Assembly: GCF_023896955.1 (NCBI RefSeq) | Contig: NZ_JAMHIW010000001.1 | Span: 682,001 to 746,000, forward strand | Direction: 5' to 3' | Length of the DNA: 64,000 nucleotides | DNA from: Micromonospora sp. RHAY321 | Lineage (GTDB): Bacteria; Actinomycetota; Actinomycetes; Mycobacteriales; Micromonosporaceae | Part shown: piece by piece, positions 1-7,005 of the stretch | How positions within the stretch are numbered: position 1 is the first letter of the stretch | Layout of the letters: the number at the start of each line of letters is the position of its first letter | Made by a program: the position numbers and the translations under genes | Notes under the pieces: model-generated | The model's input: only the letters and a program-made list of their open reading frames with translations | What the model was told of the DNA's origin: nothing | Databases searched by the model: none

Positions 1-330
1 CTGCGGCGTGCTGGCCGCGTCGGCGGCCTCGCGGGCGATCCGGGCTCCCGCCTCGGACAGCTCCCGGATGCGGTGCGGGATGTCGTACTCGGCGAGGTTG
101 GCGAGGTTGGCGCCGAACGTGTTGGTCTCCACGCAGTCCGCGCCGGCGGCCAGGTAGGCGTCGTGTACGCCGCGCACCACGTCGGGCCGGGTGACGTTGA
201 GGATCTCGTTGCACCCCTCAAGCCCGTCGAAGTCGTCGAGCGTGAGGTCAGCGGCCTGCAGCATCGTGCCCATCGCCCCGTCGGCGATGAGGATCCGGTC
301 GGCCAGCACATCCATCAACGAAGTCCGCAC
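1..330 (-). CDS. metH: Methionine synthase, cobalamin-dependent (5' part only; runs off left edge)
   Basis: The visible 110 codons are the start of the homocysteine S-methyltransferase barrel of methionine synthase, which methylates homocysteine in the cytosol using methyl-tetrahydrofolate and cobalamin. DGAMGTMLQ lies at residues 17-25, GCNEILN at 39-45 and ETNTFGAN at 68-75. The start is taken as GTG at 330, because TAACCT at 342-337 lies exactly 6 nt upstream, a leaderless arrangement; an ATG at 315 is the alternative. The cobalamin-binding and activation domains lie outside the window, so MetH rather than a free-standing S-methyltransferase is inferred from family and neighbourhood. No B12 riboswitch box was seen upstream. 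Confidence 0.9.
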   Translation of the reverse strand, partial: MRTSLMDVLADRILIADGAMGTMLQAADLTLDDFDGLEGCNEILNVTRPDVVRGVHDAYLAAGADCVETNTFGANLANLAEYDIPHRIRELSEAGARIAREAADAASTPQ

Positions 331-336
331 CCGTTC

Positions 337-364
337 AGGTTAGTGCGGGCCGTGCCTTGCTCAA
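337..364 (-). promoter_or_regulatory. metH promoter, leaderless type
   Basis: On the minus strand TTGAGC (364-359) is separated by 16 nt from TAACCT (342-337), which ends 6 nt before the GTG start codon of metH. The transcript would therefore begin at or next to the start codon. This is pattern inference only. Confidence 0.5.
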
Positions 365-487
365 CCGCCCTCCGTGCTCGATCCCATATTGTGTCAGCGG
401 GATCACCCCGTCCGGTTCGCCATCGTATGACCGGTCGTCGGTCGGGGCGGCCGGCGCGGCCGACGGGCCAGGCCCCCGCCCGGCACG

Positions 488-493
488 TAGGCT
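488..493 (+). promoter_or_regulatory. -10 box TAGGCT of the PAC2 transcript
   Basis: TAGGCT lies 7 nt before a GTG at 501, the spacing used by leaderless transcripts in actinomycetes. The GTG opens a 31-codon frame that overlaps the PAC2 start. No convincing -35 box was seen. Confidence 0.45.
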
Positions 494-500
494 GGCGGAC

Positions 501-596
501 GTGAAGCACAACAGGGACACCGCCGTGCCCTACGGCCCGACGACCGGGTGCGGTCCCGGTGCCGGCCGCGACGAGCAGGGTGAGGTGACGGCGTGA
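501..596 (+). CDS. Possible leaderless leader peptide, 31 aa, coupled to the PAC2 gene
   Basis: GTG at 501 opens a 31-residue frame beginning VKHNRDTAVPYG and ending in TGA at 594-596. It overlaps the GTG of the PAC2 gene by 4 nt (GTGA). Its start sits 7 nt after TAGGCT, so it would be the first thing translated if the transcript is leaderless. The overlap would couple translation of the downstream gene to it. There is no recognisable domain, and the composition (Gly, Pro, Arg) is close to random GC-rich sequence. It may instead be plain 5' UTR. Confidence 0.35.
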   Translation: MKHNRDTAVPYGPTTGCGPGAGRDEQGEVTA

Positions 597-1462
597 CCGA
601 GTTCGACGGACTGCCGGTGCTGCGGTCCCCGGTGGCCATCGCCGCGTTCGAGGGCTGGAACGACGCCGCCGACGCGTCCACGGCCGCCATCGAGCACCTG
701 GAGCAGGTCTGGAACGCACGGCAGATCGCCGAGCTGGATCCGGAGGACTTCTACGACTTTCAGGTCAGCCGCCCCACCATCACGATGGCCGACGGGGAGA
801 CCCGCCGGGTGGAGTGGCCGACGACCCGGTTCATGGTCGCCAGCCCGGAGGGCACCGAGCGGGACGTGGTGCTGATCCGGGGCATCGAGCCGAGCATGCG
901 CTGGCGGACGTTCTGCGAGCAGGTGCTGGAGATCTGCCACAGCCTCGAGGTGGAGCGGGTGGTCCTGCTCGGCGCGTTGCTCGCCGACGTGCCGTACACC
1001 CGGCCGCTGCCGATCAGCGGCAGCGCCTCCGACGCCCAGGCCGCGGAGCGCTACCAGCTCACCCCCACCCGCTACGACGGGCCGACCGGCATCGTCGGCG
1101 TGCTGCACGACGCCTGCACCCGCGCCGAGGTGGACGCCGTCTCGTTCTGGGTGCACGTGCCGCACTACGCCAACAACCCACCCTGCCCGAAGGCCACCCT
1201 CGCCCTGCTGCACCGGGTCGAGGAGGTCGTCGACCTGCCGGTGCCGATGGCCGACCTGGCCGAGGAGGCCGCCGAGTGGGAGCAGCGGGTGCGCAGCGCC
1301 GCCGAGCAGGACGCCGAGCTCGGCGAGTACGTCCGCGAGCTGGAGGAGCGCGTCGGCGACGAGGGGATCACCCCGCTGACCGGTGACGAGATCGCGCAGG
1401 AGTTCGAGAAGTACCTGCGGCGCCGGGGTGGCTCGGCCGGCCCCACGGCAGGCTCCTGGTAG
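593..1462 (+). CDS. PAC2 family protein (proteasome assembly chaperone-like)
   Basis: This 289-residue cytosolic protein belongs to the PAC2 family, related to eukaryotic proteasome assembly chaperone 2 and widespread in actinobacteria. Its bacterial role is not settled. It begins with the typical PVLRSPVAIAAFEGWNDAADA stretch, has a central GALLADVPYTRP segment and ends in a Glu-rich helical tail near residues 220-285. GTG at 593 is preceded by GGTGAGG. The gene sits divergently next to metH, matching from memory the metH-PAC2 neighbourhood of mycobacteria (Rv2124c-Rv2125). A strong hairpin terminator follows its stop codon. Confidence 0.88.
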   Translation: MTEFDGLPVLRSPVAIAAFEGWNDAADASTAAIEHLEQVWNARQIAELDPEDFYDFQVSRPTITMADGETRRVEWPTTRFMVASPEGTERDVVLIRGIEPSMRWRTFCEQVLEICHSLEVERVVLLGALLADVPYTRPLPISGSASDAQAAERYQLTPTRYDGPTGIVGVLHDACTRAEVDAVSFWVHVPHYANNPPCPKATLALLHRVEEVVDLPVPMADLAEEAAEWEQRVRSAAEQDAELGEYVRELEERVGDEGITPLTGDEIAQEFEKYLRRRGGSAGPTAGSW

Positions 1463-1480
1463 CGCCTCTCCCCCGTTTCG

Positions 1481-1520
1481 AAACGGGCCTCGGACCTTCG
1501 GTGTCCGGGGCCCGTTTTCG
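1481..1520 (+). terminator. Rho-independent-like terminator after the PAC2 gene
   Basis: A 15-bp stem (1481-1495 with 1503-1517, one G-T pair) with a short CTTCGGT loop is followed by TTCG, 18 nt after the PAC2 stop codon. Confidence 0.75.
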
Positions 1521-1566
1521 TGTTCGCCATCCTTTTTGGTGTGTCCGGGGTGGCGGTGTCACACCC

Positions 1567-1590
1567 GCTAGGGCATCCTAGGAACCTAGC
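1567..1590 (+). promoter_or_regulatory. Nested inverted repeat, probable operator of the GntR regulator
   Basis: CTAGGAACCTAG (1578-1589) is a palindrome with 2-nt spacer, nested in a wider GCTAGG (1567-1572) / CCTAGC (1585-1590) pair. It lies about 20 nt before the start codon of the GntR/UTRA gene, over its likely -10 region. Autorepression is inferred. Confidence 0.55.
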
Positions 1591-1609
1591 TGTGATCAAG
1601 GAGGCGGGC

Positions 1610-2401
1610 ATGCAGATCAACCCGGGGGCCGCCGAGTTCCCGCACCGGCAGATCGCCGCGCAGCTCAAGGCCCAGGTCCGCCGTGGCGACTGGGGGCCGG
1701 GCGAGCGGCTGCCGTCCATCCCGGCCATCGCCGAGATGTTCGGCGTCGCCAAGCAGACCGTGCAACGCGCCGTCGACCAGCTACGGGTCGAGGGCATCCT
1801 GATCACCAAGCCCGGATCCGGTACGTACGTCCGGGGCACCAGGCGCCGACTCAACCGGCTCTCCCGCGGCCGGTACGGCGGCTTCCGTGGCTACCACACG
1901 GATCTCGCCGCCCGGTACCGTCAGCAACTCGTCTCGGTCGGCCGCGCCCCCGCCCCCGCCGAGGTGGCCGACGCGTTCGGCGTGCCCGACGGCACCGACC
2001 TGCTCTGCCGCCGACACCTGGTACGCACCGACGACTCCCCCGTCGAGGTCGGCGCCTCCTGGTTCCTGCCCGGCGACACCGCCGGCACCTCCCTGGAGCG
2101 CGCCGAGGCGTTCGGCCGGCCGCTCTACCAGGAGGCCGAGGAGGCCACCGGACGGCGCTACGTCTCGGCCACCGACACGATCAGCGCCCGCCAGCCCAGC
2201 CGGGAGGAGGCCGAGACCCTCCAGATCCGGCCGGACACCCCGGTGCTGCACCTGCTGCACGTCGCGTACGACAGCCACCGCAAGCCGATCGAGGTCGCCC
2301 AGGCCACCTGGCCCGGCCCGATGACGACCCTCACCGAGGAGTACCAGGTCCCCGGCCCGACCCCCGACCCGGAACCCGACCCCGGCCTGGTCCTGGGCTG
2401 A
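1610..2401 (+). CDS. GntR family transcriptional regulator, HutC/UTRA subfamily
   Basis: This 263-residue repressor-type protein has an N-terminal winged helix-turn-helix (about residues 8-75) with the GntR signature region PSIPAIAEMFGVAKQTVQRA and the wing GSGTYV. A C-terminal UTRA effector domain follows (about 95-245), of the kind that binds small metabolites. A Pro/Asp-rich tail closes it. ATG 1610 is preceded by AAGGAGG. A nested palindrome directly upstream suggests autoregulation. No metabolic operon is adjacent on the same strand, so target and ligand are unknown. Confidence 0.88.
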   Translation: MQINPGAAEFPHRQIAAQLKAQVRRGDWGPGERLPSIPAIAEMFGVAKQTVQRAVDQLRVEGILITKPGSGTYVRGTRRRLNRLSRGRYGGFRGYHTDLAARYRQQLVSVGRAPAPAEVADAFGVPDGTDLLCRRHLVRTDDSPVEVGASWFLPGDTAGTSLERAEAFGRPLYQEAEEATGRRYVSATDTISARQPSREEAETLQIRPDTPVLHLLHVAYDSHRKPIEVAQATWPGPMTTLTEEYQVPGPTPDPEPDPGLVLG

Positions 2402-2411
2402 CCGCGCCCAT

Positions 2412-2471
2412 CGTTGATCATAAGGACGGGCCGAACAGTGACCGAATCCCCTGCCAGCCCCATGATCGACG
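2412..2471. repeat. Imperfect palindromic intergenic element, family A copy 1
   Basis: Arms CGTTGATCATAAGG (2412-2425) and CCCCATGATCGACG (2458-2471) pair at 11 of 14 positions. They lie between convergent genes. A similar element is at 45400-45462. The right arm runs into a short CGCCCC/GGGGCG hairpin (2470-2484) that may help terminate transcription. Confidence 0.5.
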
Positions 2472-2491
2472 CCCCTGAGGGGCGGGATTGG

Positions 2492-3730
2492 TCAGAGGCG
2501 GATGCCGAGAAGGGCGTCCACGGTCTTGGTGAAGAGGGCGGGGGCTCCAGGGTCATCAGTGGTGCCGGCGAGGGTCGCGTCGGCCCACCGGTCGGCCACC
2601 GCCAGGGCGCCAGGGGTGTCGAGGTCGTCGGCGAGGCGTTCGCGTACCCCGGCCAGCAGCTCGGCCCCGGACGGCCCGGCGGGCGCGGCGGCGGCCTGCC
2701 GCCAGCGGGCCAGGCGCTCCTGCGCGGCGGTCAGCAGCTCGTCCGTCCAGGTGCGGTCGCTGCGGTAGTGCCCGGACATCAGCGCCAGGCGGATCGCCAT
2801 CGGGTCGACCTTGTCGGCGCGTAGCCGGGAGACGAAGACCAGGTTGCCGCGGGACTTGGACATCTTCTCGCCGTCCAGGCCGATCATCCCGGCGTGCACG
2901 TAGTGCTCGGCGAACGGCGCCTGGCCGGTGAGCCGCTCGGCGTGCGCGGCGGACGCCTCGTGGTGCGGGAACAGCAGGTCGTTGCCGCCGCCCTGCACGT
3001 CGATCCGGTCGCCGAGCAGGTTCAGCGCGATCACCGCGCACTCGATGTGCCAGCCCGGGCGACCCGGGCCCAGTTCCCCGCCCGGCCAGGACGGCTCGCC
3101 CTCGCGGGTGCCGCGCCACAGCAGCGGGTCCAGCGGGTCGCGCTTGCCGGCGCGGTCCGGGTCGCCGCCGCGCTCCGGGAAGATCTCCAACATCTGCTCA
3201 CGGGTCAGGTTGGACTCGTAGCCGAACCGGGGCGTCGAGGAGATGTCGAAGTAGACGTCGCCGGTGCCGTCGTCGAGCCGGTACGCGGCGCCGTCCTTGA
3301 GCAGCACCTCGACCTTGTCGGCGATGTCGGGGATCGACTCGACCGCGCCCACGTAGTGCTCCGGCGGGATGATCCGCAGCGCCTCCATGTCCTCCCGGAA
3401 CAGGGCCGTCTCGCGCATCGCCAGGACCACCCAGTCCTCGCCGTCACGGGCGGCCCGCTCCAGCAGCGGGTCGTCGATGTCGGTCACGTTCTGCACGTAG
3501 CGCACCGGGCGGCCGGCGTCGCGCCACATTCGCTGCACCAGGTCAAAGGTGATCATGGTGGCGGCGTGGCCGAGGTGGGTGGCGTCGTACGGGGTGATGC
3601 CGCAGACGTACATGCTTCCCGCGTCGGCGGGCTCACTCGGGTGGACGCCCTGCCGCGCCGAGTCGTACAACGCCAGTGGCTCGCCCCTGCCCGGCAGCCG
3701 TGGCACCTCGTGTCCCGCCCAAGACTCCAT
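2492..3730 (-). CDS. mshC: L-cysteine:1D-myo-inositol 2-amino-2-deoxy-alpha-D-glucopyranoside ligase (mycothiol biosynthesis)
   Basis: MshC joins cysteine to glucosaminyl-inositol in an ATP-dependent step of mycothiol synthesis in the cytosol. The 412 residues match the family length. The class I synthetase-like catalytic core shows HLGH at 52-55 and the EKMSKSRGN loop near residue 290. The presumed zinc ligand Cys43 lies in [12 protein letters not shown], and a second Cys is in WHIECAVIA. The family is distinguished from cysteinyl-tRNA synthetase by its short C-terminus and this neighbourhood. ATG 3730 lies 6 nt after TAGGCT on the minus strand, so the transcript is probably leaderless. Mycothiol genes are diagnostic for actinobacteria. 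Confidence 0.95.
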   Translation of the reverse strand: MESWAGHEVPRLPGRGEPLALYDSARQGVHPSEPADAGSMYVCGITPYDATHLGHAATMITFDLVQRMWRDAGRPVRYVQNVTDIDDPLLERAARDGEDWVVLAMRETALFREDMEALRIIPPEHYVGAVESIPDIADKVEVLLKDGAAYRLDDGTGDVYFDISSTPRFGYESNLTREQMLEIFPERGGDPDRAGKRDPLDPLLWRGTREGEPSWPGGELGPGRPGWHIECAVIALNLLGDRIDVQGGGNDLLFPHHEASAAHAERLTGQAPFAEHYVHAGMIGLDGEKMSKSRGNLVFVSRLRADKVDPMAIRLALMSGHYRSDRTWTDELLTAAQERLARWRQAAAAPAGPSGAELLAGVRERLADDLDTPGALAVADRWADATLAGTTDDPGAPALFTKTVDALLGIRL

Positions 3731-3736
3731 GGCCTC

Positions 3737-3742
3737 AGCCTA
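3737..3742 (-). promoter_or_regulatory. mshC -10 box TAGGCT, leaderless type
   Basis: TAGGCT on the minus strand ends 6 nt before the mshC ATG. Confidence 0.55.
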
Positions 3743-3796
3743 GCCAGCCCCGTGACCGCCCCGGGCCACCCCACGGGTGATCAAGATGACAGTGGA

Positions 3797-4615
3797 TCAC
3801 ATGGGCGGCCAGGGCACCGCCGGCCAGTCCTCCGGAGGCTGCGGGAAGCGGCCGGTCTGCCGCAGCCGGTCGACGCGGGCGGCCAACTCGGCGATCTCGC
3901 TGATCGTCAGGTGGTCGGCCAGCTCGGCGCCGAGCGCCCCGGCGACCTGCCCGGCGAGCCCGTCGAGCATCTCCACGGCGTCCGGCGGCAGTTGCTTGCC
4001 GGCCCAGCCCCAGAGCACCGTGCGCAGCTTGTCCTCGACGTGGAAACTCACCCCGTGGTCCACGCCGTAGATCCGGTCGTCAGTGCCGACCAGGACGTGG
4101 CCGCCCTTGCGATCCGCGTTGTTGATCACGGCATCGAGCACCGCCAGCCGGGCCAGCCTCGGGTCGTCGGCGTGTGCGAGCACGTACGCGGCGCCGTCGT
4201 CGTCACGCGCCGCGGCGATCGGGAACCAGCGCGGCGGCAGCTCCTCGGCCGGCACGAAGCCGACCAGGGGCTCGGCGTCCTCCGGCTCGTCGATCCAGAG
4301 CTGACAGGACCCCGGCCCGAACGGGCCGTCCCGCAGCAGGGTGGGCGGCACCAGATCCCAGCCGGTGGCCCGGGACACCAGGTACGCCGACACCTCCCGG
4401 CCCGCGAGCGTGCCGTCCGGAAAGTCCCAGAGTGGGCGCTCGCCACGGACCGGCTTGTAGACGCAGCGGGCGGTGAGCCCGTCGAGCGTCAGAATGCCGC
4501 GCAGCGTCGTGTTCGACGCGTCGACCAGCCGCCCTTCCAGGTCGAGCGCGCCGTCGCGCAACAACCGCAGCGCGGCGTCGCCGTCCTGGCGGGGCTGGAG
4601 GCCGGACGAGGTCAC
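3797..4615 (-). CDS. SCO1664 family protein (PI3/4-kinase-like fold)
   Basis: A 272-residue cytosolic protein of the actinobacterial SCO1664 family, distantly like phosphatidylinositol 3/4-kinase catalytic domains; its substrate is unknown. Kinase-like features are CVYKPVRGERPLWDFPDGTLAGREV near residues 50-75, with a candidate nucleotide-binding Lys, then AVLDAVINNADRKGGHVL near 160 (catalytic-loop-like) and YGVDHGVSF near 185 (metal-binding-loop-like). The start is GTG 4615, which overlaps the stop codon of the upstream DUF3090 gene by 4 nt (GTGA), so the two are translationally coupled. This pairing is conserved in actinobacteria. Confidence 0.87.
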   Translation of the reverse strand: MTSSGLQPRQDGDAALRLLRDGALDLEGRLVDASNTTLRGILTLDGLTARCVYKPVRGERPLWDFPDGTLAGREVSAYLVSRATGWDLVPPTLLRDGPFGPGSCQLWIDEPEDAEPLVGFVPAEELPPRWFPIAAARDDDGAAYVLAHADDPRLARLAVLDAVINNADRKGGHVLVGTDDRIYGVDHGVSFHVEDKLRTVLWGWAGKQLPPDAVEMLDGLAGQVAGALGAELADHLTISEIAELAARVDRLRQTGRFPQPPEDWPAVPWPPM

Positions 4616-5196
4616 CGGTGGTAACCGTTGTGCCGCGGGCAGAGGTGCCCGGCGGGGTCCAACGGCTGGCCGCAGAGCGGGCACGGGGGCCGGCCCGCGT
4701 TCACCACTCGCCGGGCCCGCTCGATGAACTGGCGGGTGGCCTGCGGGGTGAGCCGGACCCGGAGGCGATCCAGGTCCTCGTCGGGCTCGTCGTCCTCGTC
4801 CTCGTCGTCCTCGTCGTCGTCCTCGTCGCCCAGCTCGACCTCGGCCTCCACCTCGCCGGCGGCGATCGCCTCGATCACCACGGTCGCGGTGTCCACGTCG
4901 AAGGCCAACCCGAGGGTCCCGACCCGGAACTCCTCGTCGACCGGAGTGTCCAGTGGCTCGTTGTCGCCGATCACCGGCGCCAGCTCGGGCAGGTCCACCC
5001 CGAAGCGCCGCTGCGCCTCGGTGAGCAGCTCCTCCAGCTTCTCGGCGAGCAGGGAGACCTGGACCTTTTCCAGCGCGACGCTGACCAGCCGGCCGCCACC
5101 GCGAGCCTGCAGGAAGAACGTGCGCTCCCCCGGCGGCCCGACGGTCCCGGCGACGAACCGCTCCGGCGGTTCGAAGGCGTGCACCTGGTGGGTCAT
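4612..5196 (-). CDS. DUF3090 family protein
   Basis: A 194-residue conserved actinobacterial protein of unknown function. It begins MTHQVHAFEPPERFVAG and has an Asp/Glu-only stretch at about residues 120-140, unusually long here. The C-terminus carries a small zinc-ribbon-like pattern, CPLCG followed by CPRH, near residues 170-190. The start is ATG 5196, because TAGGGT lies exactly 7 nt upstream; an ATG two codons further upstream is less likely. It is coupled to the SCO1664-like gene downstream. From memory, the M. tuberculosis counterpart is Rv2134c. Confidence 0.87.
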   Translation of the reverse strand: MTHQVHAFEPPERFVAGTVGPPGERTFFLQARGGGRLVSVALEKVQVSLLAEKLEELLTEAQRRFGVDLPELAPVIGDNEPLDTPVDEEFRVGTLGLAFDVDTATVVIEAIAAGEVEAEVELGDEDDDEDDEDEDDEPDEDLDRLRVRLTPQATRQFIERARRVVNAGRPPCPLCGQPLDPAGHLCPRHNGYHR

Positions 5197-5203
5197 ACCC
5201 ACG

Positions 5204-5209
5204 ACCCTA
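5204..5209 (-). promoter_or_regulatory. DUF3090 gene -10 box TAGGGT, leaderless type
   Basis: TAGGGT on the minus strand ends 7 nt before the ATG at 5196. Confidence 0.5.
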
Positions 5210-5314
5210 TCCGGCCCGCCACGGCATCGCGCACCCCACCGACGCGAATCACCGCGCGCCCCGGCGCGCCCGGCGAATCGGGCACCACACCCGGGCGTGG
5301 CGGACGGCGGCCCG

Positions 5315-6028
5315 TCACCGCCCCGCCCCCGCGCCGCCGCCGACCGGCGCGTCGGAGTCGGCCGCTCCGGCCGCCCGCGCCGCCCGTCGACGACGCTTGG
5401 GCGGCGGCGGCACCAACCCCGTCAGGTCGCCACCGGTGTCGTTGAGCCGCAGCAGGAACGGCCGCAACGAGGTGTACCGGATCGCCGTCACCGACGCCGG
5501 GTCGGCCACGATCCGCTGGAACAGATCCAGGTGTACGCCGAGCGCGTCGGCCACGATGGCCTTGATCACATCGCCGTGGCTGCACGCCAACCAGACCGCC
5601 TCCGGGCCGTGCTCGGCCGTGATCCGGGCGTCCCACGTCCGTACGGCCGCGACCGCCCGTGCCGCCATCGCCGCCATGGCCTCCCCCTCGGGGAAGACGG
5701 CCGCGCTGGGGTGCTGCTGGACCACCGGCCAGAGCGGCTCCTTGGCCAGCTTCTTCAGCGGCTGCCCCTCCCACGCTCCGTAGTCACACTCGATCAGGCC
5801 CTCCTCCACCAGCGGGGCGGCCTCGGGCAGAGCCAGCTCCAGGGTCTGCCGGCACCGGATGAGCGGACTGGTCACCACCGCCGCAAGGGGGACGGGCCGC
5901 AGCCGCTCGCCGACGGCGGACGCCTGGGCCCGGCCCGTCTCGTCCAACTCGACCGGCTGGCGGCCGGCCAGGCCGCCGTCCGCGTTCGCGGTCGTCCGGC
6001 CGTGTCGCAGAAGCAGAAGGGTTGCCAC
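5315..6028 (-). CDS. Histidine phosphatase superfamily protein (MSMEG_4193-type putative phosphomutase)
   Basis: A 237-residue member of the histidine phosphatase (phosphoglycerate mutase-like) superfamily, closest to the MSMEG_4193 group annotated as putative phosphomutase. The catalytic RHG motif is in LLLLRHGRTTAN near residues 4-14. A conserved Arg is in SPLIRCRQT, a Glu in ECDYGAWEG, and the second His in ACSHGDVIKAIV near residue 150. The basic, Gly/Ala-rich C-terminal 35 residues look disordered. GTG 6028 is chosen because TAGGGT lies 7 nt upstream, which excludes the 24-codon longer frame. The true substrate is unknown. Confidence 0.88.
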   Translation of the reverse strand: MATLLLLRHGRTTANADGGLAGRQPVELDETGRAQASAVGERLRPVPLAAVVTSPLIRCRQTLELALPEAAPLVEEGLIECDYGAWEGQPLKKLAKEPLWPVVQQHPSAAVFPEGEAMAAMAARAVAAVRTWDARITAEHGPEAVWLACSHGDVIKAIVADALGVHLDLFQRIVADPASVTAIRYTSLRPFLLRLNDTGGDLTGLVPPPPKRRRRAARAAGAADSDAPVGGGAGAGR

Positions 6029-6035
6029 GGTGACC

Positions 6036-6041
6036 ACCCTA
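6036..6041 (-). promoter_or_regulatory. -10 box TAGGGT of the phosphomutase gene, leaderless type
   Basis: TAGGGT on the minus strand is followed by 7 nt and then GTG at 6028. Confidence 0.5.
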
Positions 6042-6173
6042 GGGCCTGCTCCCCGACCCCTGGCCTTGGCAGGCTCGCAGGCCATCTCGGGTTCCTTCAT
6101 GCCGGCGTGCGGCTGGAGTCGGGGATGGGGTCGCTGTCATCCGTGGCCGTCATGTGCCGGGTGCGTGGGGGGT

Positions 6174-6247
6174 GGGGTGGGGCCCGCCGTGCCCGGCTCC
6201 GGGCGGTCAGGCTTGATCCCTGCGCCGGGCACGGCGGGCCCCACCCC
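6174..6247. repeat. Perfect 24-bp inverted repeat with 26-nt loop
   Basis: Positions 6174-6197 are the exact reverse complement of 6224-6247. The stem starts GGGGTGGGG and ends CCGGC. No poly-T tract follows, and it is more than 130 nt from the nearest start codon, so a simple terminator role is doubtful. Confidence 0.8.
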
Positions 6248-6409
6248 GTCGGTGGTCGCTGTCCGTCCCGGCGCGGCAGGCTCACCCCGCACTATCCGTG
6301 CTGGTGTCCGCGCCGAGGCGCGGTAGCGCCCTGCCGGTGGTCCCGTCAGCCCTGACACCTACGGTGGGATGGCCGCGCCGCACCCGGGAGGCGGTCGCTG
6401 TCATGGCGG

Positions 6410-6447
6410 TGATACCTGTGAGGCATAAATATGCCTCTGAGGTATCA
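6410..6447. promoter_or_regulatory. 38-bp AT-rich double palindrome, operator-like
   Basis: TGATACCTGTGAGGCATA (6410-6427), then AA, then TATGCCTCTGAGGTATCA (6430-6447). The halves pair at 16 of 18 positions. Each half is itself near-palindromic (ATACCT-N3-AGGCAT and ATGCCT-N3-AGGTAT), like two adjacent binding sites. It is much more AT-rich than its surroundings. Confidence 0.6.
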
Positions 6448-6484
6448 GGCGTCTTGCCGAGACCGGCCGGATGTCGCCTCCTGA

Positions 6485-6563
6485 GGTGATCGACTCGCGC
6501 TCAACGATGTCGGGGTGTCTGGGGTGAGGATGCCCCGATGTCAGGGATACCGAGTCGATCACC
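6485..6563. repeat. Long inverted-repeat element, family B copy 1
   Basis: Arms GGTGATCGACTCG (6485-6497) and CGAGTCGATCACC (6551-6563) are perfect complements around a 53-nt core. A second copy with 11-bp arms and a 54-nt core lies at 35451-35526. Similarity extends outside the right arm. Confidence 0.7.
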
Positions 6564-6669
6564 ACCGCAGGGGCCGGTGTGACGCCGGAACGGTCGGGCG
6601 ACTGACCCGGGAGTGGCCTTGTGTCCGGTTCATGCCGCGTTGACCTGTGACCCGGTGCACCCGTGCGCC

Positions 6670-6870
6670 GGAATGAGGGCCGGCCGGGGGTCGTTACATA
6701 CCCTGACGATCGCAGCACCACGGCCCGCCGCCCCGACCCCCAGGGTTGGAATGCCAGGCCCCAGCCGGTCGTTACACATCCCCTGAACGACCGCACCAGC
6801 ACCCGCACCACAGGGTGCCGCACCCCGGAATGACTCCGGCCCGGCGGTCGTTACACACAGACCCGGCGCC
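6670..6870. repeat. Tandem array of three degenerate 78-79 bp repeats
   Basis: Each unit has GGAATG, exactly 14 nt, then GTCGTTACA. GGAATG starts at 6670, 6748 and 6827; GTCGTTACA starts at 6690, 6768 and 6847. In the first two units CCCTGA and a CGCA block follow. Units diverge elsewhere. No known repeat class is recognised. Confidence 0.7.
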
Positions 6871-7005
6871 ACGAGCCCTGCGCCCGTAGGCCGCCGAACT
6901 GACTTTTCCCCGTGTTTGAGAAGCGCCGGACGAGGTGCTTGCACCCCTATGCCGTTCCCCCGAGCGGCTCGATCGGGTGTCTACCCCCGTGAAGGAGCTA
7001 CCCCC

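Larger units (their letters stand above)
6042..7005. other. Gene-free island rich in repeats
   Basis: No convincing gene lies between the phosphomutase promoter and the secreted protein at 7006. Open frames here on either strand translate the repeats and have no recognisable family. The stretch holds four different repeat structures, listed separately: a 24-bp perfect inverted repeat, a double operator-like palindrome, a long inverted repeat with GATCGACTCG arms and a three-unit 78-79 bp tandem array. Such density is unlike any other intergenic space in the window. Confidence 0.7.

Noticed and set aside
331..592. Possible B12 or SAM riboswitch between metH and the PAC2 gene
   Set aside because: No B12 box or other conserved riboswitch core was found, and the metH start looks leaderless.
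3776..3800. Further GTGATC/GATCAC inverted repeat near the end of the SCO1664-like gene
   Set aside because: Too short and overlapping the stop codon; similarity to repeat family A is limited to GATC, so it is not counted as a copy.
6401..6944. Overlapping minus-strand frames across the repeat island
   Set aside because: They translate the tandem repeats (a recurring CNDR-like string) with no domain and no ribosome binding site; structure of the DNA explains them.
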